A stretch of 64,000 nucleotides of DNA from NCBI RefSeq assembly GCF_958295425.1, contig NC_081137.1, forward strand, positions 13,902,454-13,966,453. The letters are read 5' to 3'. The DNA comes from Solea solea. Its lineage: Eukaryota > Chordata > Actinopteri > Pleuronectiformes > Soleidae. This document shows positions 42,564-55,800 of the stretch, one piece after another. The position numbers and the translations under genes are program-made. The stretch's first letter is position 1; the number at the start of each line of letters is the position of its first letter. The notes under the pieces were generated by a model. That model did not search any database. It was given only the letters and a program-made list of their open reading frames with translations, and was not told the origin of the DNA.

Positions 42564-44660
42564 GATAAGATTTAGGAATCATACCTACATTTAAATCACT
42601 GGTGGATAAACTTCTGTACTTTCTCGACTTAGATACATCATTTTTATTTAGCTGAATTAAGGCTAGAATATCTTGTTTTGATCCCCATGGGAGGGGTTAT
42701 TTGTGTTATACAGCAACAAGAGAATAATAAAGAGACAAAAATAGATGTTAAATACAAGATGAAATGTAATGACAGTTACAGAGAGCTACTGTTACTTCAC
42801 AAATAGAGGTTTTACATAACCCTTGATAACTGTATAATACTGCACATTGTTAAAGATTTAACTATTTGTCACCACCGTTTTTGGCTTGTGACCACTCAGT
42901 GAAAAATAAGTTAAATATCGGGGTGTCCCTTGTCATGTTTTTGATGTCTGAATTGCAGTTTTACATTTGAAGTAAAGTTTTTACCACATTGATTTATCTC
43001 ATGACTTCTTGTGTGACCCTTTAGAGGGGGCCCTATTTCTAGATTGGTACCTGGTTAAACACAGTGAGCCACATTTGACTGTTCTGTGTTATGGGTTCTA
43101 TTATCAGGTGCTGCATTATGCATGTATTCTTACATTTTTTTCAATGTGTTTTAGAGCAAGTGCAGTATTAACTTTGTGTTATATATATTCTGGGATTTAC
43201 ATAATCTTGTAGGATGTTTGTTGTCTGCTGTGGATGTCACAGTTCTTTTGGCCAAGACAAATTTCTGCGTCGGAACAACAAAGTATAATTGATTTGATTT
43301 GACAACAGTTAAAACTAGTCCCTCCTTAACTGGTAAACTGTTACTTAATGCACTGATGCATAAATATTAAAAATCTTGTAATATCACACATAGCAGTCAC
43401 AAAGACGGTTGTTTTTCTGCAAAAGTGGTTAGTTATACTGTTTTATGATTTGTGGTTTGCTTTTGAAAAGCGATGCTTTTAAATGTCATAGTCCAAAGGT
43501 TCAAAGATCTTTATTGTCAATGTTAAAAAAGGTATATTCGCCCATTTTTCTTTGTGTATTCATTGTGTCACAGGGGTAAATTGCAGTGAGGGAGCGTTGA
43601 GAGGTAATTGAGGAGTATTATGGCTTGTGGTTTTCCATCCCATCACTGATCTGAAACCATAATAAAAGCACTGGTTATGGCTGGTACTATATGCAGTGCG
43701 GATTATAGGTAGCACAGGGATCGTGCTGTGGTATTTACCATCTAATCCACAGATCACCTAGCTCACCACTATTATATGGAAAATCTAGTGTCATCCGTTT
43801 GTACTGCAGAATGCATTTATCTCATAGTAATGATTTGACAATCTGGTTTTAGTTTGGGCATCAAGATCAGGATCATATTTGAGAAGCACACTACTTATCA
43901 AACAAAACCTGGGTTGATTTATATTTTTAAGGGTGGGCACTACCATATAAGGCTCAAACTTGTGGCCTGCGGGCCACAGGCAGCCCTCCCAAAAAAAATT
44001 TGAAACGTCTGTGAATTACCGTCACTAATGTCATTAATGCCATATAATTATGGAACATGGTGATATTTATCGTATTGTCCACCCTTATTGAACAGCTGTT
44101 TGTCCAAAACGTTGGCTGGCCCCCGGGTCATGTGGTTTTGAGACCCCTGCTCTACACTGTCAACCAAACTAAATATCAGGTACTTCACCTGTTAAGCCAG
44201 TCACTCCCAAACACGTAATAAAACAGTCATAGCTTTATTAAACTCGTATCGGTATGAGGTATTGTTTGGCATTTCTACACACTACCTATTTAGAATGGGA
44301 ATAATGTGGCCATGCTGTTGCTACAAACAAACAAAGGTTACTTGGTGACAGACACATTTCACTCTCCTGACTGACTCATGTGTCATGACTGAATAATGGC
44401 TGCATGTCAGTGACACAGTTAAAAATACACCCACGTTGAGCTCCTTATTACCTCAACTAATTTTCGGATTATACATCTGTGATTAAATATATTCACCTTA
44501 TTCCACATGTTCCTTTCATTTAAGTCGTATAACAAATAATGTGGTTGTTAATTTCCATGGCAATTGACGTTAATATTATTAATTAATGTGTATACTACGA
44601 CGAAAGTGTGTTGTATTTTTACATTTTAAAGCGATAAGCTCAAATTGTTAACTAGGTCAT
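42564..44660. other. Intergenic, right of the large element, up to polyubiquitin 2 promoter
   Basis: No exon. A LINE-type 3' tail at about 43130-43300 ends GTATAATTGATTTGATTTGA. The element at 43950-44153 is listed separately. Confidence 0.5.
43950..44153 (+). mobile_element. Short hAT-type MITE
   Basis: It starts GGCTCAAACTTGTGGCCTGC (GGGCC follows) and ends TGGCTGGCCCCCGGG...GGTTTTGAGACCCCTG, the inverse pattern. Related in its ends to the element at 30501-31393. No clear target duplication seen. Confidence 0.7.
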
Positions 44661-44669
44661 AATAGAAAC

Positions 44670-44725
44670 GGGAACTATTTTCAGTCGCGGATGAATACCA
44701 GTCGATGACGTATGTCCAGTATAAA
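44670..44725 (+). promoter_or_regulatory. Core promoter of the three-repeat polyubiquitin gene
   Basis: GGGAACTA (44670-44677), GATGACGT (44704-44711) and TATAAA (44720-44725). The first two have exactly the spacing seen at the other polyubiquitin gene. The non-coding first exon probably ends at 44772 (donor GTAAGT); a second donor-like GTAAGT lies at 44801. The 5' UTR intron ends at the CAG before 45465. Confidence 0.75.
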
Positions 44726-45120
44726 TCATGCTGTACCCTTGGCAACCGCAGTTCGAGGCAGCAGAGTATCCGGTAAGTGGACCCGTCACCAAAAGTACCT
44801 GTAAGTACAGTCGTCTGTTTTTGAAACAAAATGTTCATAGAAACGTTTTTTATGACTACTACTGAAATAGTTTGGCTATTCATCCGTCAGTTTATCGTTT
44901 TCCCCTGGCTATTTTAGGTGCTTTCCTATCATTTTGACAACTTACCGCTTCTTAGTGTTTACCTCAAAAAGACACGTTCAAAAAAACAATATATTTACTC
45001 TACCTTATTAAAACTATGCTAGGGTTCACTTGAGTTAGCCAAACCAACCGGAACAATGTCGTGAAAGACAAATGACAATGTAACAAAGTGACAATGGTTA
45101 AACATTTCTAGCTGTATCCT

Positions 45121-45200
45121 CCATTAGCGGGTAACGTCATAGGAACAAAACGAGACCAAACAACAATAGCTTACTTCAAAATGGCGCTGCTGCTCGAAAC
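45121..45200 (+). promoter_or_regulatory. Conserved element in 5' UTR intron of polyubiquitin 2
   Basis: CCATTAGC (45121-45128) and TCAAAATGGCGCT (45176-45188) followed by CTCGAA, matching the element at 23859-23925 in the sister gene. Confidence 0.6.
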
Positions 45201-45406
45201 ACCGGCTTCTTACTAGTATGTTCATGTGATACAGTTAGTCTTAAATCACTTTTTACTTAACTGAAAGAGTGTAATTTTCTAAACGCCAATCATGTATATT
45301 TAATGTATACCTGTGGGTGGAGTCAGTAGATGTAAGATGCCTCAATATTAGGGAAGCACTTTCATCTTAAATTGGTCAGATTTATTTAACACTTTTTGGT
45401 TGTTAA

Positions 45407-46162
<756 letters not shown>

Positions 46163-48541
46163 AATATTCAATGCCTTAAATTGAATTACCTGACAACCTA
46201 ATTAAAATAAAGCATAAGAGATTAAATAACATGGTGTTTGTTTTCTCTCCCCACACACATTTATTTAGATTGTGTGTTCTTTCTTTTAAAATCCAGTTTA
46301 TCACGTTCAGTAATTGATTTCTAAAAGATTTTTGATTTAATGAAAGTATTCAAAAGTTTAAACTTGAATGAACTAGTGTTACTGAATGTAATGTATTTTA
46401 TGACTTAAGTTAACACAACTTAATATGTACACAATACTGCCAGTTGGTTACTCAAGAAAAACTGGGTGATGTGACTGCATCACATATGGCCTCTTCAGTA
46501 TGTAGTAGAGAATTAAGTTTGGCTTCATGTTAGGTGAAATATTTTCTCTTAATTTCTTAAGGAAAGGTAATCAGTTATTATGATGCATTTGGTCAAGTCA
46601 AATCATTGCCCTGTTTAATCTGAATCTTAGAATATTCTATAACTAGGTTCAATCACAATTTAATGACGTGTAGAATAACACAGAACCACTAGAGGTCACC
46701 CTCCAGTAGACTGCGCTTAGAGGATTCCACTCCTGTTCCCTGTTCACATCTTTGGCTTAAGGCTTCTACTGGAAGCTCATAAGTTCTACATGTGTTCCAA
46801 CCCTAACCATATGTTGATGACTGTTTCTCAAACCTGGAAATGATGATGTTCTCAAATGTCTTGTTTTGTCCACAGACCAAAATGATTCAGTTTTAATGAT
46901 TTCTTTGTATAAATAAAATAAAATTCATATTTAAGAAGCCGAAAAATCAGAAAGATTTTTAACTAAAACTGATTAATCAATTAGCAAAATAGATTATTCA
47001 TTTAGTAATCAATCAATTAATTGCTGCAGCCTCAGTGATTAAGTTCAATACAATAATCAATATGTATGTAATTCTTTCCATGGGCAAGGGTTACAGACAT
47101 TTTTTATAGCCTGGGAATTTTTACTTCCAACAAAGGTAGATGTTAGTGCTGTTTTAACATGCTATATGCTGGACATAAAGAGGAAGTCATAATTGCTGTC
47201 AAGCAATCAACTTGCAATGAATTTAATGTTTTATATTTAGAGTCACATTAAACTCCCGGAGGATATACAGATGTGCCGTTAACAAGACTGATTTATTATT
47301 ATCTTTAAATGTCTAGCGTAAAAAATTATGTTGATTTGGCAGAAATTGAAGATGAAATAACTATACTTCATTTCTATCAGTGTAAAACCACATGATTGTA
47401 TGAATTGTTGTTTTTCCATTTGCTCAGAATGAACCATTTGGGACTAAGATCTATCTAGAAACGCTAGGAACTGTCTGTTAACTCGCATAACTGTCCAATG
47501 GGTCAGGCTTCAAACTTGGCAGGTGACTGACTCGGTATCAAAACATGGGTTCTCAAACACACTTGGAAGGGAAGGGTAAAGTGAGCAGAGGTGGAAATTC
47601 TTTTAAAAAAAAAAAAGTAGCTTGTTTAAAATGTACTCTTTTTTTTAACAAGGTTGGGGTTCTGTCTCGTGTCGTGCAAAAATGACAACGGAATACAAAT
47701 CTCACATTAATTATTTTTAATTAAAAGGAAAACCTTTAAAAATTAAAGTGCTGACAAAATAAAGTATGTAGACACATAAAGTATCAGACAAAATGGGTCA
47801 AAGGTCACCCAGGAACCTTAATTAGCCCATTCTCCTGTCACTGCCAAAGTTTCCAGTGGGATTTTTTTTAATTTTTTTAATACATTTTTAAAGTTTTCAT
47901 TAAAAAGTTTCAGTTTTGTCATGATGCATCAAAAATAGAGGTTTGAATGGGTTTCAATGAGCACATTTTTGTGCGTAAGTGTGTTAGTGTGAGTATTTTA
48001 GTTAACATAAAAATAATAACAAAAAAAATACAAATGCGCAACCTGGCATAGATTTTTAACAATATGCATTAAAAAATGAAAAGCCAAAAACACAAAAATG
48101 TCTCTATGTGTGTTTAACGGTTAAGTAAATGTAAAATAACACATTTTGCAAATTACAAAAATGACTTTAAAATAGTGCAAGTACACAAAAAAAACCTACT
48201 CAGTTACAGTAACATGAGTAAATGTAATTCATTACTTTCCACTTCTGGAAGTGAGGAATACTCTGCTGCAACATGCAACTTCACCTATAAATGTTACCAC
48301 ATTTTTACAAACTGTACCTTTAAGTCTACATATACAAAGTTTTGTGAGGCTGAGATGATGCCAGAGAAAACACATTTGACATGGAACTAATCATAATTGG
48401 ACATTTCCTCCAGAGGACTCCCAGTTGGCTTTTAACTGCCAGTTTCACTGCCTCTCTCAATTGGTTGACAAGTGAACCAGCTGGATATATCAGCTGGGAG
48501 CCTGGACGTGCTGTCTCACTTGAGTTCACAGTGCAGGAGGC
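46163..48541. other. Intergenic, polyubiquitin 2 to P2X receptor
   Basis: AT-rich and gene-free. Holds a reverse-oriented 'gggctgcaac' MITE relic (46822-47035) and a long, decayed 'actcaagtaaaagta' hAT MITE (about 47590-48250). The P2X promoter should lie within the last few hundred bases but no TATA box stands out. Confidence 0.5.
46206..46211 (+). terminator. Poly(A) signal of polyubiquitin 2
   Basis: AATAAA 44 nt after the stop codon. Confidence 0.75.
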
Positions 48542-49767
48542 ATGGCAGGCTGGGGGATCTTCTTCCTTTCTCTGCTCAACTACAAGACGGAGAAGTATGT
48601 CATCGCAGAGAACAGGAGAATCGGAATATTGTTCCGACTCTATCAGCTGGCCGTGCTGGGATACATTATAGGGTGAGGTGGTGCGCTGCATGTCCACTGT
48701 TACCAACATGGCACAAAGTAGAGTGATTCACAGGTTAAAAATAGCGGAGGTTGTTGAAGAGTACTTTGTTGTGTGTGTGTAGTCTGTCGGGCTTGTTCGC
48801 TTTGGAAGAAACTTAAAAACAACTGGGGTTTTGTGTTCGGTGAATGAATTCATGTGTCAAACTAGTGTAAACAGTGCAGGTTTTGTTACCACACCCCTCA
48901 GTGTGTGAGGTCACTCGCATATATGACAAGTAAGAGACTGAGAGTGAAGTGGCATACAACACAGAGAGAGTATGAGGGTTAATATGAGTCGCCCGTTTGA
49001 CCTCAAGTGTTTATTAAAGCTAAGATGTAAGATGACACACTCAGTGGCTGCTGCAGGGGTGGTTGTAAAAACGAAAGGGGGCCTGCTCATGTTCATGTTC
49101 TGCTTTTATTTCTATATCACATCGGAGAACTTTGGTTTCTGTGTGTGTGTTGTTTTAGTTCCCTCTGTAGAACCTTATGTCATTAGAAACACTACTTTTT
49201 TCCAGGACCAGTAGACCTCATGAAGACCAAAACCCAGTCCTGACGAAGCTGAATTGGAATTGTGGTTAGGTTAAGATTAGACATTAAGATTAGAGATTAG
49301 ACAGACCTTGGTTGGGCTGCACAAAGTAATGGATGCCAACGCAGAGTCCTAACAAGGATAGAAGTAGATTAGAATTAATTATTTTTGCACACACAGCAAT
49401 TGGTAGTTGTGAATTTGATCACTTATCTGTACCTGGGGAGCAATGGGCGATTAGGTGCCCTGTCAGCCCTTGACCCATCCTGGGATTTAAACCGGCAGCC
49501 CTCCAGTTACAAGCCCAGTTCCTCTCCTCTTGACCGTGAGCTGCACATAAATGTATTGTTAGCAACCTGTGTGTGTGTGTGGTGTGTGTATCTGTGTTGT
49601 GTGTGTGTGTGTGGAAACTGTAGTAGTTCCAAAATTAAAGTTATACAGTCATTATAGTTCCAGAGGAGCTGCATGAAATATCCTGCAATGGAGTCCAGGA
49701 TATATTTACACATTAGCATTACTTCTGTCATCTGCCACATGCTGGTGAACACACTTAACGACAGTTA

Positions 49768-49804
<37 letters not shown>

Positions 49805-52800
49805 CTTGTACGGGTCTCTTTGTGACGCCAAAAAAAAACAACAACTTATATACCACATGGGTCGAAGACATTTTGGGAAAGGGAGGACATTTTGGCTGGT
49901 ATTCAAGTTCTTTCATCCCTTAAAGGGGCTTTTGTCATGTAAATATCTGGATATATTATATATTCACTTCAGTACATATACACAGTATATTTTACTTTAT
50001 TATTAGTAGTAGTATTATTGTTGTTCATATTTTAATGTCTACTTTTATATTTTAAATGCATCTTGTTTCTCTACTTTCATTCTAGTTCTTGTACCTTTAT
50101 TTCTAGTGGTTCAATACTTGACACTGATTTCTATATTGTGATCTGCTTTGTTTTTTCAATGGCTCGAGCAACTGTAGCAAACTGAATTTCCCTTAGGGAT
50201 TAAGAAAGTATTCAGATTCTGATTTTGATTCTGATCCTGATCTCAGGTGGGTGTTTGTGGTGAAGAGAGGCTACCAGGAGAGAGAAGAAGCCATCCAGAC
50301 CTCAGTCATCACCAAGCTCAAAGGTGTCACACTAACCAACAACTCCGAGACGGGGCTTCACCTCTGGAGCGCAGAGGACTATGTCATACCCCCAAACGTG
50401 AGCCTGCTATAACTATCTGTCCATGTATACATAAAGACGCACTCCAGTGTTTTTAAGACGATCCCAACATGCAGAGGACGTGTATTGATGGCAGAGAACA
50501 CCCTCATTAGGCTCCTGTCCAGAGAGATTACGAGGCTATTGAGGTTCTGTCTTTGTGGATGGCGTCAGCCTCAGCGTCTGACTAAACAGATTTAACATTA
50601 TTGGACTTCTCAGGAAGTGTAATTTATTTAACCTTTTGCTTCATGACCTTTTGCAGGGTGAGCAGGTGTTTTTCATCGTGACAAATTATGTCGAGACACC
50701 CAATCAGAGACTGGGGGTCTGTGCTGAGGTGTGTAATTTCATTTATTATTATTATTATTTTTTTATCCTTATATTTAAATAATTGTAGATTACATTCATA
50801 ACACATTTCATGACCACAGTTCATTTTCATATCCTTCAGAGTTACAAGGTGCCAAGTGGACGATGTCTAAGTGACGATGACTGTGTTGAAGGGGAGGTTG
50901 TAACAGCCGGCCATGGTGAGGACCATGTTCTGTTTCATGTTCCATCTGCCATTCATCCAATTCTGTTTTTCTTTTCAAGTCGTACGCATGATCTTTGATT
51001 TAACAACATCCTCTAACACCATGGTTCTCAAACTGTGGTACGTGCACCTCTGGTGGCACATACACTTTCTCTGGTGGCTGCAGGAATATGAGAAATAAAC
51101 TGTTCTATTGTAGAAAATGAAATAAATAACAAGAATTACAATAGATTAAATAATAGTTAGAGTGACCTTATCTCTCGCTCCACCCTCTTATGACATCATG
51201 ATAATCGGGCTGTCATTTTGATTTCATGGCTGCAGAATATGCAAAAAATATTCAACGTTGAATCACTTTCCAAGATAACTTTTACTTTCGATATCTGGTT
51301 TAGGAATTACGGTACAGAGAAGCCAACGTCAAAAACATGTGACGTGCTGGTGAGTCTCGTCTGTGATTGGACGGTCGTTCCGCGGGAGTCCTGAGGGGCT
51401 ACCGTAATGACAGTACATGGACACAAAGCTCTATTTCTCTGCTTTTTCAGATATAACAAACGGTTAAGGAGTTATGGTAATGAAAAGTATGCATGCCAAA
51501 TGGTAACAGAATGGTTCATTTAATTTGGCTATACTAATATGTGAAGTAGAGGAGGAGGAGAGAGCGATTTTAACATATTTAAACTGTATTTTAACATTGG
51601 CGATAATGATGTTACTTCGAGATACCACTGCTTTTCCACATTTTAGACTTTTTACGTCTTGTACTATCCAGACATTCCACACGTATCTCAGTTCCCTCTT
51701 ATTTTGGAATAAACTCTCTTCAAGGTCGACCTTGCCAAGAATCTTCTCTGTCTCCGTCAGGAATCAAGACTGGCGTCTGTTTAAACAGCACCGGGACCTG
51801 CGAGATTCACGCCTGGTGTCCAGTAGAATACAGCAGTCGCCCCACGTGAGAATCCCTCCTTTTTCTCCAGAAGGCCGCAAATGGGCGACTCTTGTGCTGA
51901 TGTTGCATTCGCGCCGACTGCGACGCCTCGCAGGGGCCATGATGTTTCACGGGTTCTATTTATTGCTTATAGAATCTGTCAGCTCCACTTTTCCCCCCTC
52001 TCACACAGCTGCCTGTCTCCATCCCCCCCCCCCCCCCCCCCCAGAGAGCCTTTACTGAGCGAAGCAGAAAACTTCACCGTCTACATCAAGAACTTCATCA
52101 GGTTCCCAAAGTTTGAATTCTCCAAGTAAGTGGTGCTGATTGTCGGCATGTGTGTGTGTGTGTGTGTGGATTCAGAGGGTCGTGACATAAATCACCAAGA
52201 GGACGGAGGGGATATATGCTCCAGTGACTGCTTTAAATATTTTTAGGGTTCAGAGAGCGTTCTATTTATACCGGGCTGTGCAATGCACTCAGTGAGACAG
52301 TGAAACAGTCATCTGAGATGTCCTTGACAGTGGGCCTCGCATTGGACAGGTGTCAGATCAGATAGTGCAAGTCCAGGGAGCTGTGCTGCTCTCTCACTAC
52401 TCCTCTGCTGTTTTCTGTCCCGGAGAGATGTCACTCGATTCATCAGTGATGATCTTATTTGAAGTACACACTCTTATGTATCCTCCTCCATCTTGGTGTG
52501 CTTTAACTTAATCGGTATTGGCAGCAAATATAAATACCCCGCCGCCCTTAATAAGTGTTACACGAAACATGAATTCTCTTCTCCCACTCTGAGGGTGCAA
52601 AGTGTTGTCTCTAGCGTGCACGTCTAAGGTTACAGTTAAATCAGAGTGTGTGTTAAGATGGAGCGAGGGATTTGTAAGGCTGAGCTATAACATAGTGAAA
52701 GAGCCAAATAGAAGAAAGAAGACAAAGACATTGAGAGAATTGTGTCTCCAACAGCTCGGGTCCCACTAGAGCTGAAACAATTAATCCATGAATCGATTAT

Positions 52801-55800
52801 TAATCTATTACTAAATTAATCGACAACTACTTTTTCCGTGATTTAAATCAAGATTTCTGATTGTTTAAGCCTTCTAAATGTGAGTATTTTCTTCATTTCT
52901 TTGCTCTGGATAACAAAGAAATCATTAAAAGTTAATCATTTTGACATTGAAGACATTTGAGAACATCATCATTTCCAGGTTTGACGAACACCGATCAACA
53001 TTTTTTAAGGTTTTCTTATATTTACGGACGATTAGTCGATAAATAATAAATAAGCGTTAGTTGCAGCCCTAGGTCACACATTAAAGGGCAAAAGACACCG
53101 TTCCTGTCCCTCGTTGTTCCTGTTTAGTGACCTACAGACACAGCAGCCTGACAAATGTGAAGAATGCAGGTACTTCTGTGTCAAAATAAGCAAACTTGTG
53201 TGTGGGAAACACAACAGATACCCGGTGAACGCTGTTGTCTTTATTGTTTTGGATACAAAGTAAAGGCAGTTGCTTTGTTCTGTGAACTGAGTTGCCTCTG
53301 CCAAAACACAGTTGGTGTCATTTTTCTATCACCATTACAGTATGCAGTCAGTTTGATCATCGAGACAACAGAAAAGCTGTCTCTTCTCACTGTAACATAT
53401 CCAAAGATTTTCATTCTTAATCGCAGTTGTATAGCGTTTTAAAGATTCAGATTTACAACTGTCTAATTCAACATTGCAAATTTTTTGTTCGTGTATAAGA
53501 GTGTTTTTTTTACAAATAAAACTTTTTAATGTTTATAATTTTTTTATTTTAACATGCAGTAAATTGTTAATAACTTACTCACAGGACATTTTTCTGTCCA
53601 TTTAATGATCAGAGTAAGCAAAAACCAGATAGATAGACATTTTGAGGCTTAGGTGTTAAAGGGTTAAGTCCATACAGTACAGTATAAGTGGCACTGATGT
53701 CCCATCTAATCACATGATTAGTCTATTTAGGTTACGGGTGGGTCAAAATATTGATCTGGTGATATAGCATAGTCCTTCCTTGTGCAATACAACAATCGAT
53801 ATGCCAGGGCAAATATTATCGTGATATATCGCTATACGATTGTCTTGCAATATGTTGATTATCACATAATCATTGTATCGTGATATTATTGGTATCGTGA
53901 CCCACGTATTGCATCATGTGATTCCCACCCCTACTTTAAGCGTCTGCCATCATTGTATTTTCTCACGTGTGCCCTAGTGACGGCTGCTGAGTCAAAACAC
54001 GTACGTTTTTTTTACTTTAAGATCACCATGTATTCATTAAAGAAGCTGTGGAGCACATTTTTTTTAAACCTATGAGCAGTGAGTTCACACAATCACAAAG
54101 CCTATCAGCTGCACATGACTCAGCAGTGTTTTGTTTATGTGCAGCCCACAACATTCTTGTGCTCCACACAGAGTGACGCATTCCACGTCATGACTGAACG
54201 AGGATGGAGCACTAGTAAAGCAAGACAGCTGCAGACAGTTGCTTTACAGACTGTCAAGCCCTTCGAGGTGAACGGTGTTTGTGATATTGTGGCTATACAC
54301 ATTTAACACAGATCATTTAGGCTGAGGATGTCCATATAAGGAGGTGTGTATTATTCCCACTGCAATTTACCAAGGGTGCACCTGTGGTACAGATCTGTGC
54401 CACGTGAGCATTAAGGATTAAATGACATATTGATTATGGTGTATCAAAACTAAAGCTAAAGCTAGGCTTCTTCACTCCAACTTTTCTGCCACTAATGTGG
54501 TGGCTTATGGTCATTTAATTTTCATGAACACAACTGATCAGTATGTCAAAAAGCTGGATACTGAATATCTTTATAGAAAATCACATTCATCACTGTGTTC
54601 CGTAAGCCAAAGTTTAATGCCCGTCTTTGTACGTCAGAAGACTGTCACCTTCCATATACAAAAAAACTGCTCCTCTTGCACCTCTGTGAACTCTTGGTTC
54701 GTAATCAAACGCACTGTGCTCTTTGTTTAAAGTACTTGTACTCGTTTAAAGTAAGAACAATCTGGGTTTAGGAAGTGGAACATTCACCATGGCAACGTGC
54801 ATAAACTCAAAGATGCATGTCGTCCAATTTGAAAGTATAAAAATATGCTGTTTGTGCGATATATAGTTGATGTCCTGTCACTGTACTTCTGTTTATAATT
54901 GTGCACCAATTTAGTTGCACATTTCAAACTTAAATGTATATATTTGGTTATACACGGTTCACTTATTATTGGTTAAATTACTTTTTCTAATACTGTTCCA
55001 ATGCTGAATATTAATATATAACTTTACAATACTTTTTTACACTGTATATTGGTACTTATTTATTCCAGTTCTTCTATATTTGACAGAGATGTAAATATTT
55101 TATTGTATACAATCTCTATTCGTTTGATTAATAATTCATATTTTTAGTTAACATCGTGCTATATGTATGTTAGATTCACAATATAGGCTTTTCTGTTCTT
55201 GGTTGGAGTAGCTGTAAGAAAAGCAGTTTTTCTGATTCTGAAAGACATTTTTTCACATCTTGTTCTCTTAGGTCAAACGTCCTTGAAACTTCAGATGACA
55301 GCTACCTGAAGAGGTGCTCATACGACACAGAGAAACATCCTTACTGTCCTATCTTCCGCCTGGGAGACGTAGTCAGCTGGACTGGACATGACTTTCAGGA
55401 CATGGCTGTTAAGGTACAAAGTGTCAACAATGTGTGTGTGTCTGTGGTAATGATTTCACTGAATGGATAAACGAAGATGGAGGTGAAGGAAAAATAAATA
55501 TTAAACGTTATAGGATGCAGTAATGCAATATTACAACTACACCAAAGAAGAATCGTTTCACCTCCTGAGATAATAAGCCACAATAAAGCTTTGGCTTCAA
55601 GTGATTAGTCAAAATAATAAGGGACTGATACACTATTGAACCTAAAAAAACCTATTATTGACACAAATTATGTATATAATTTGTAAATCAGATGATAAGG
55701 ATTATAAAATGCTGTTAGAAGTGGAGAAAGACAAACTGTTCTGCAACCTCATACTCACAAACATTTATCACCCGTCTCTCTTTCCCTCTCAGTGCTTCTT

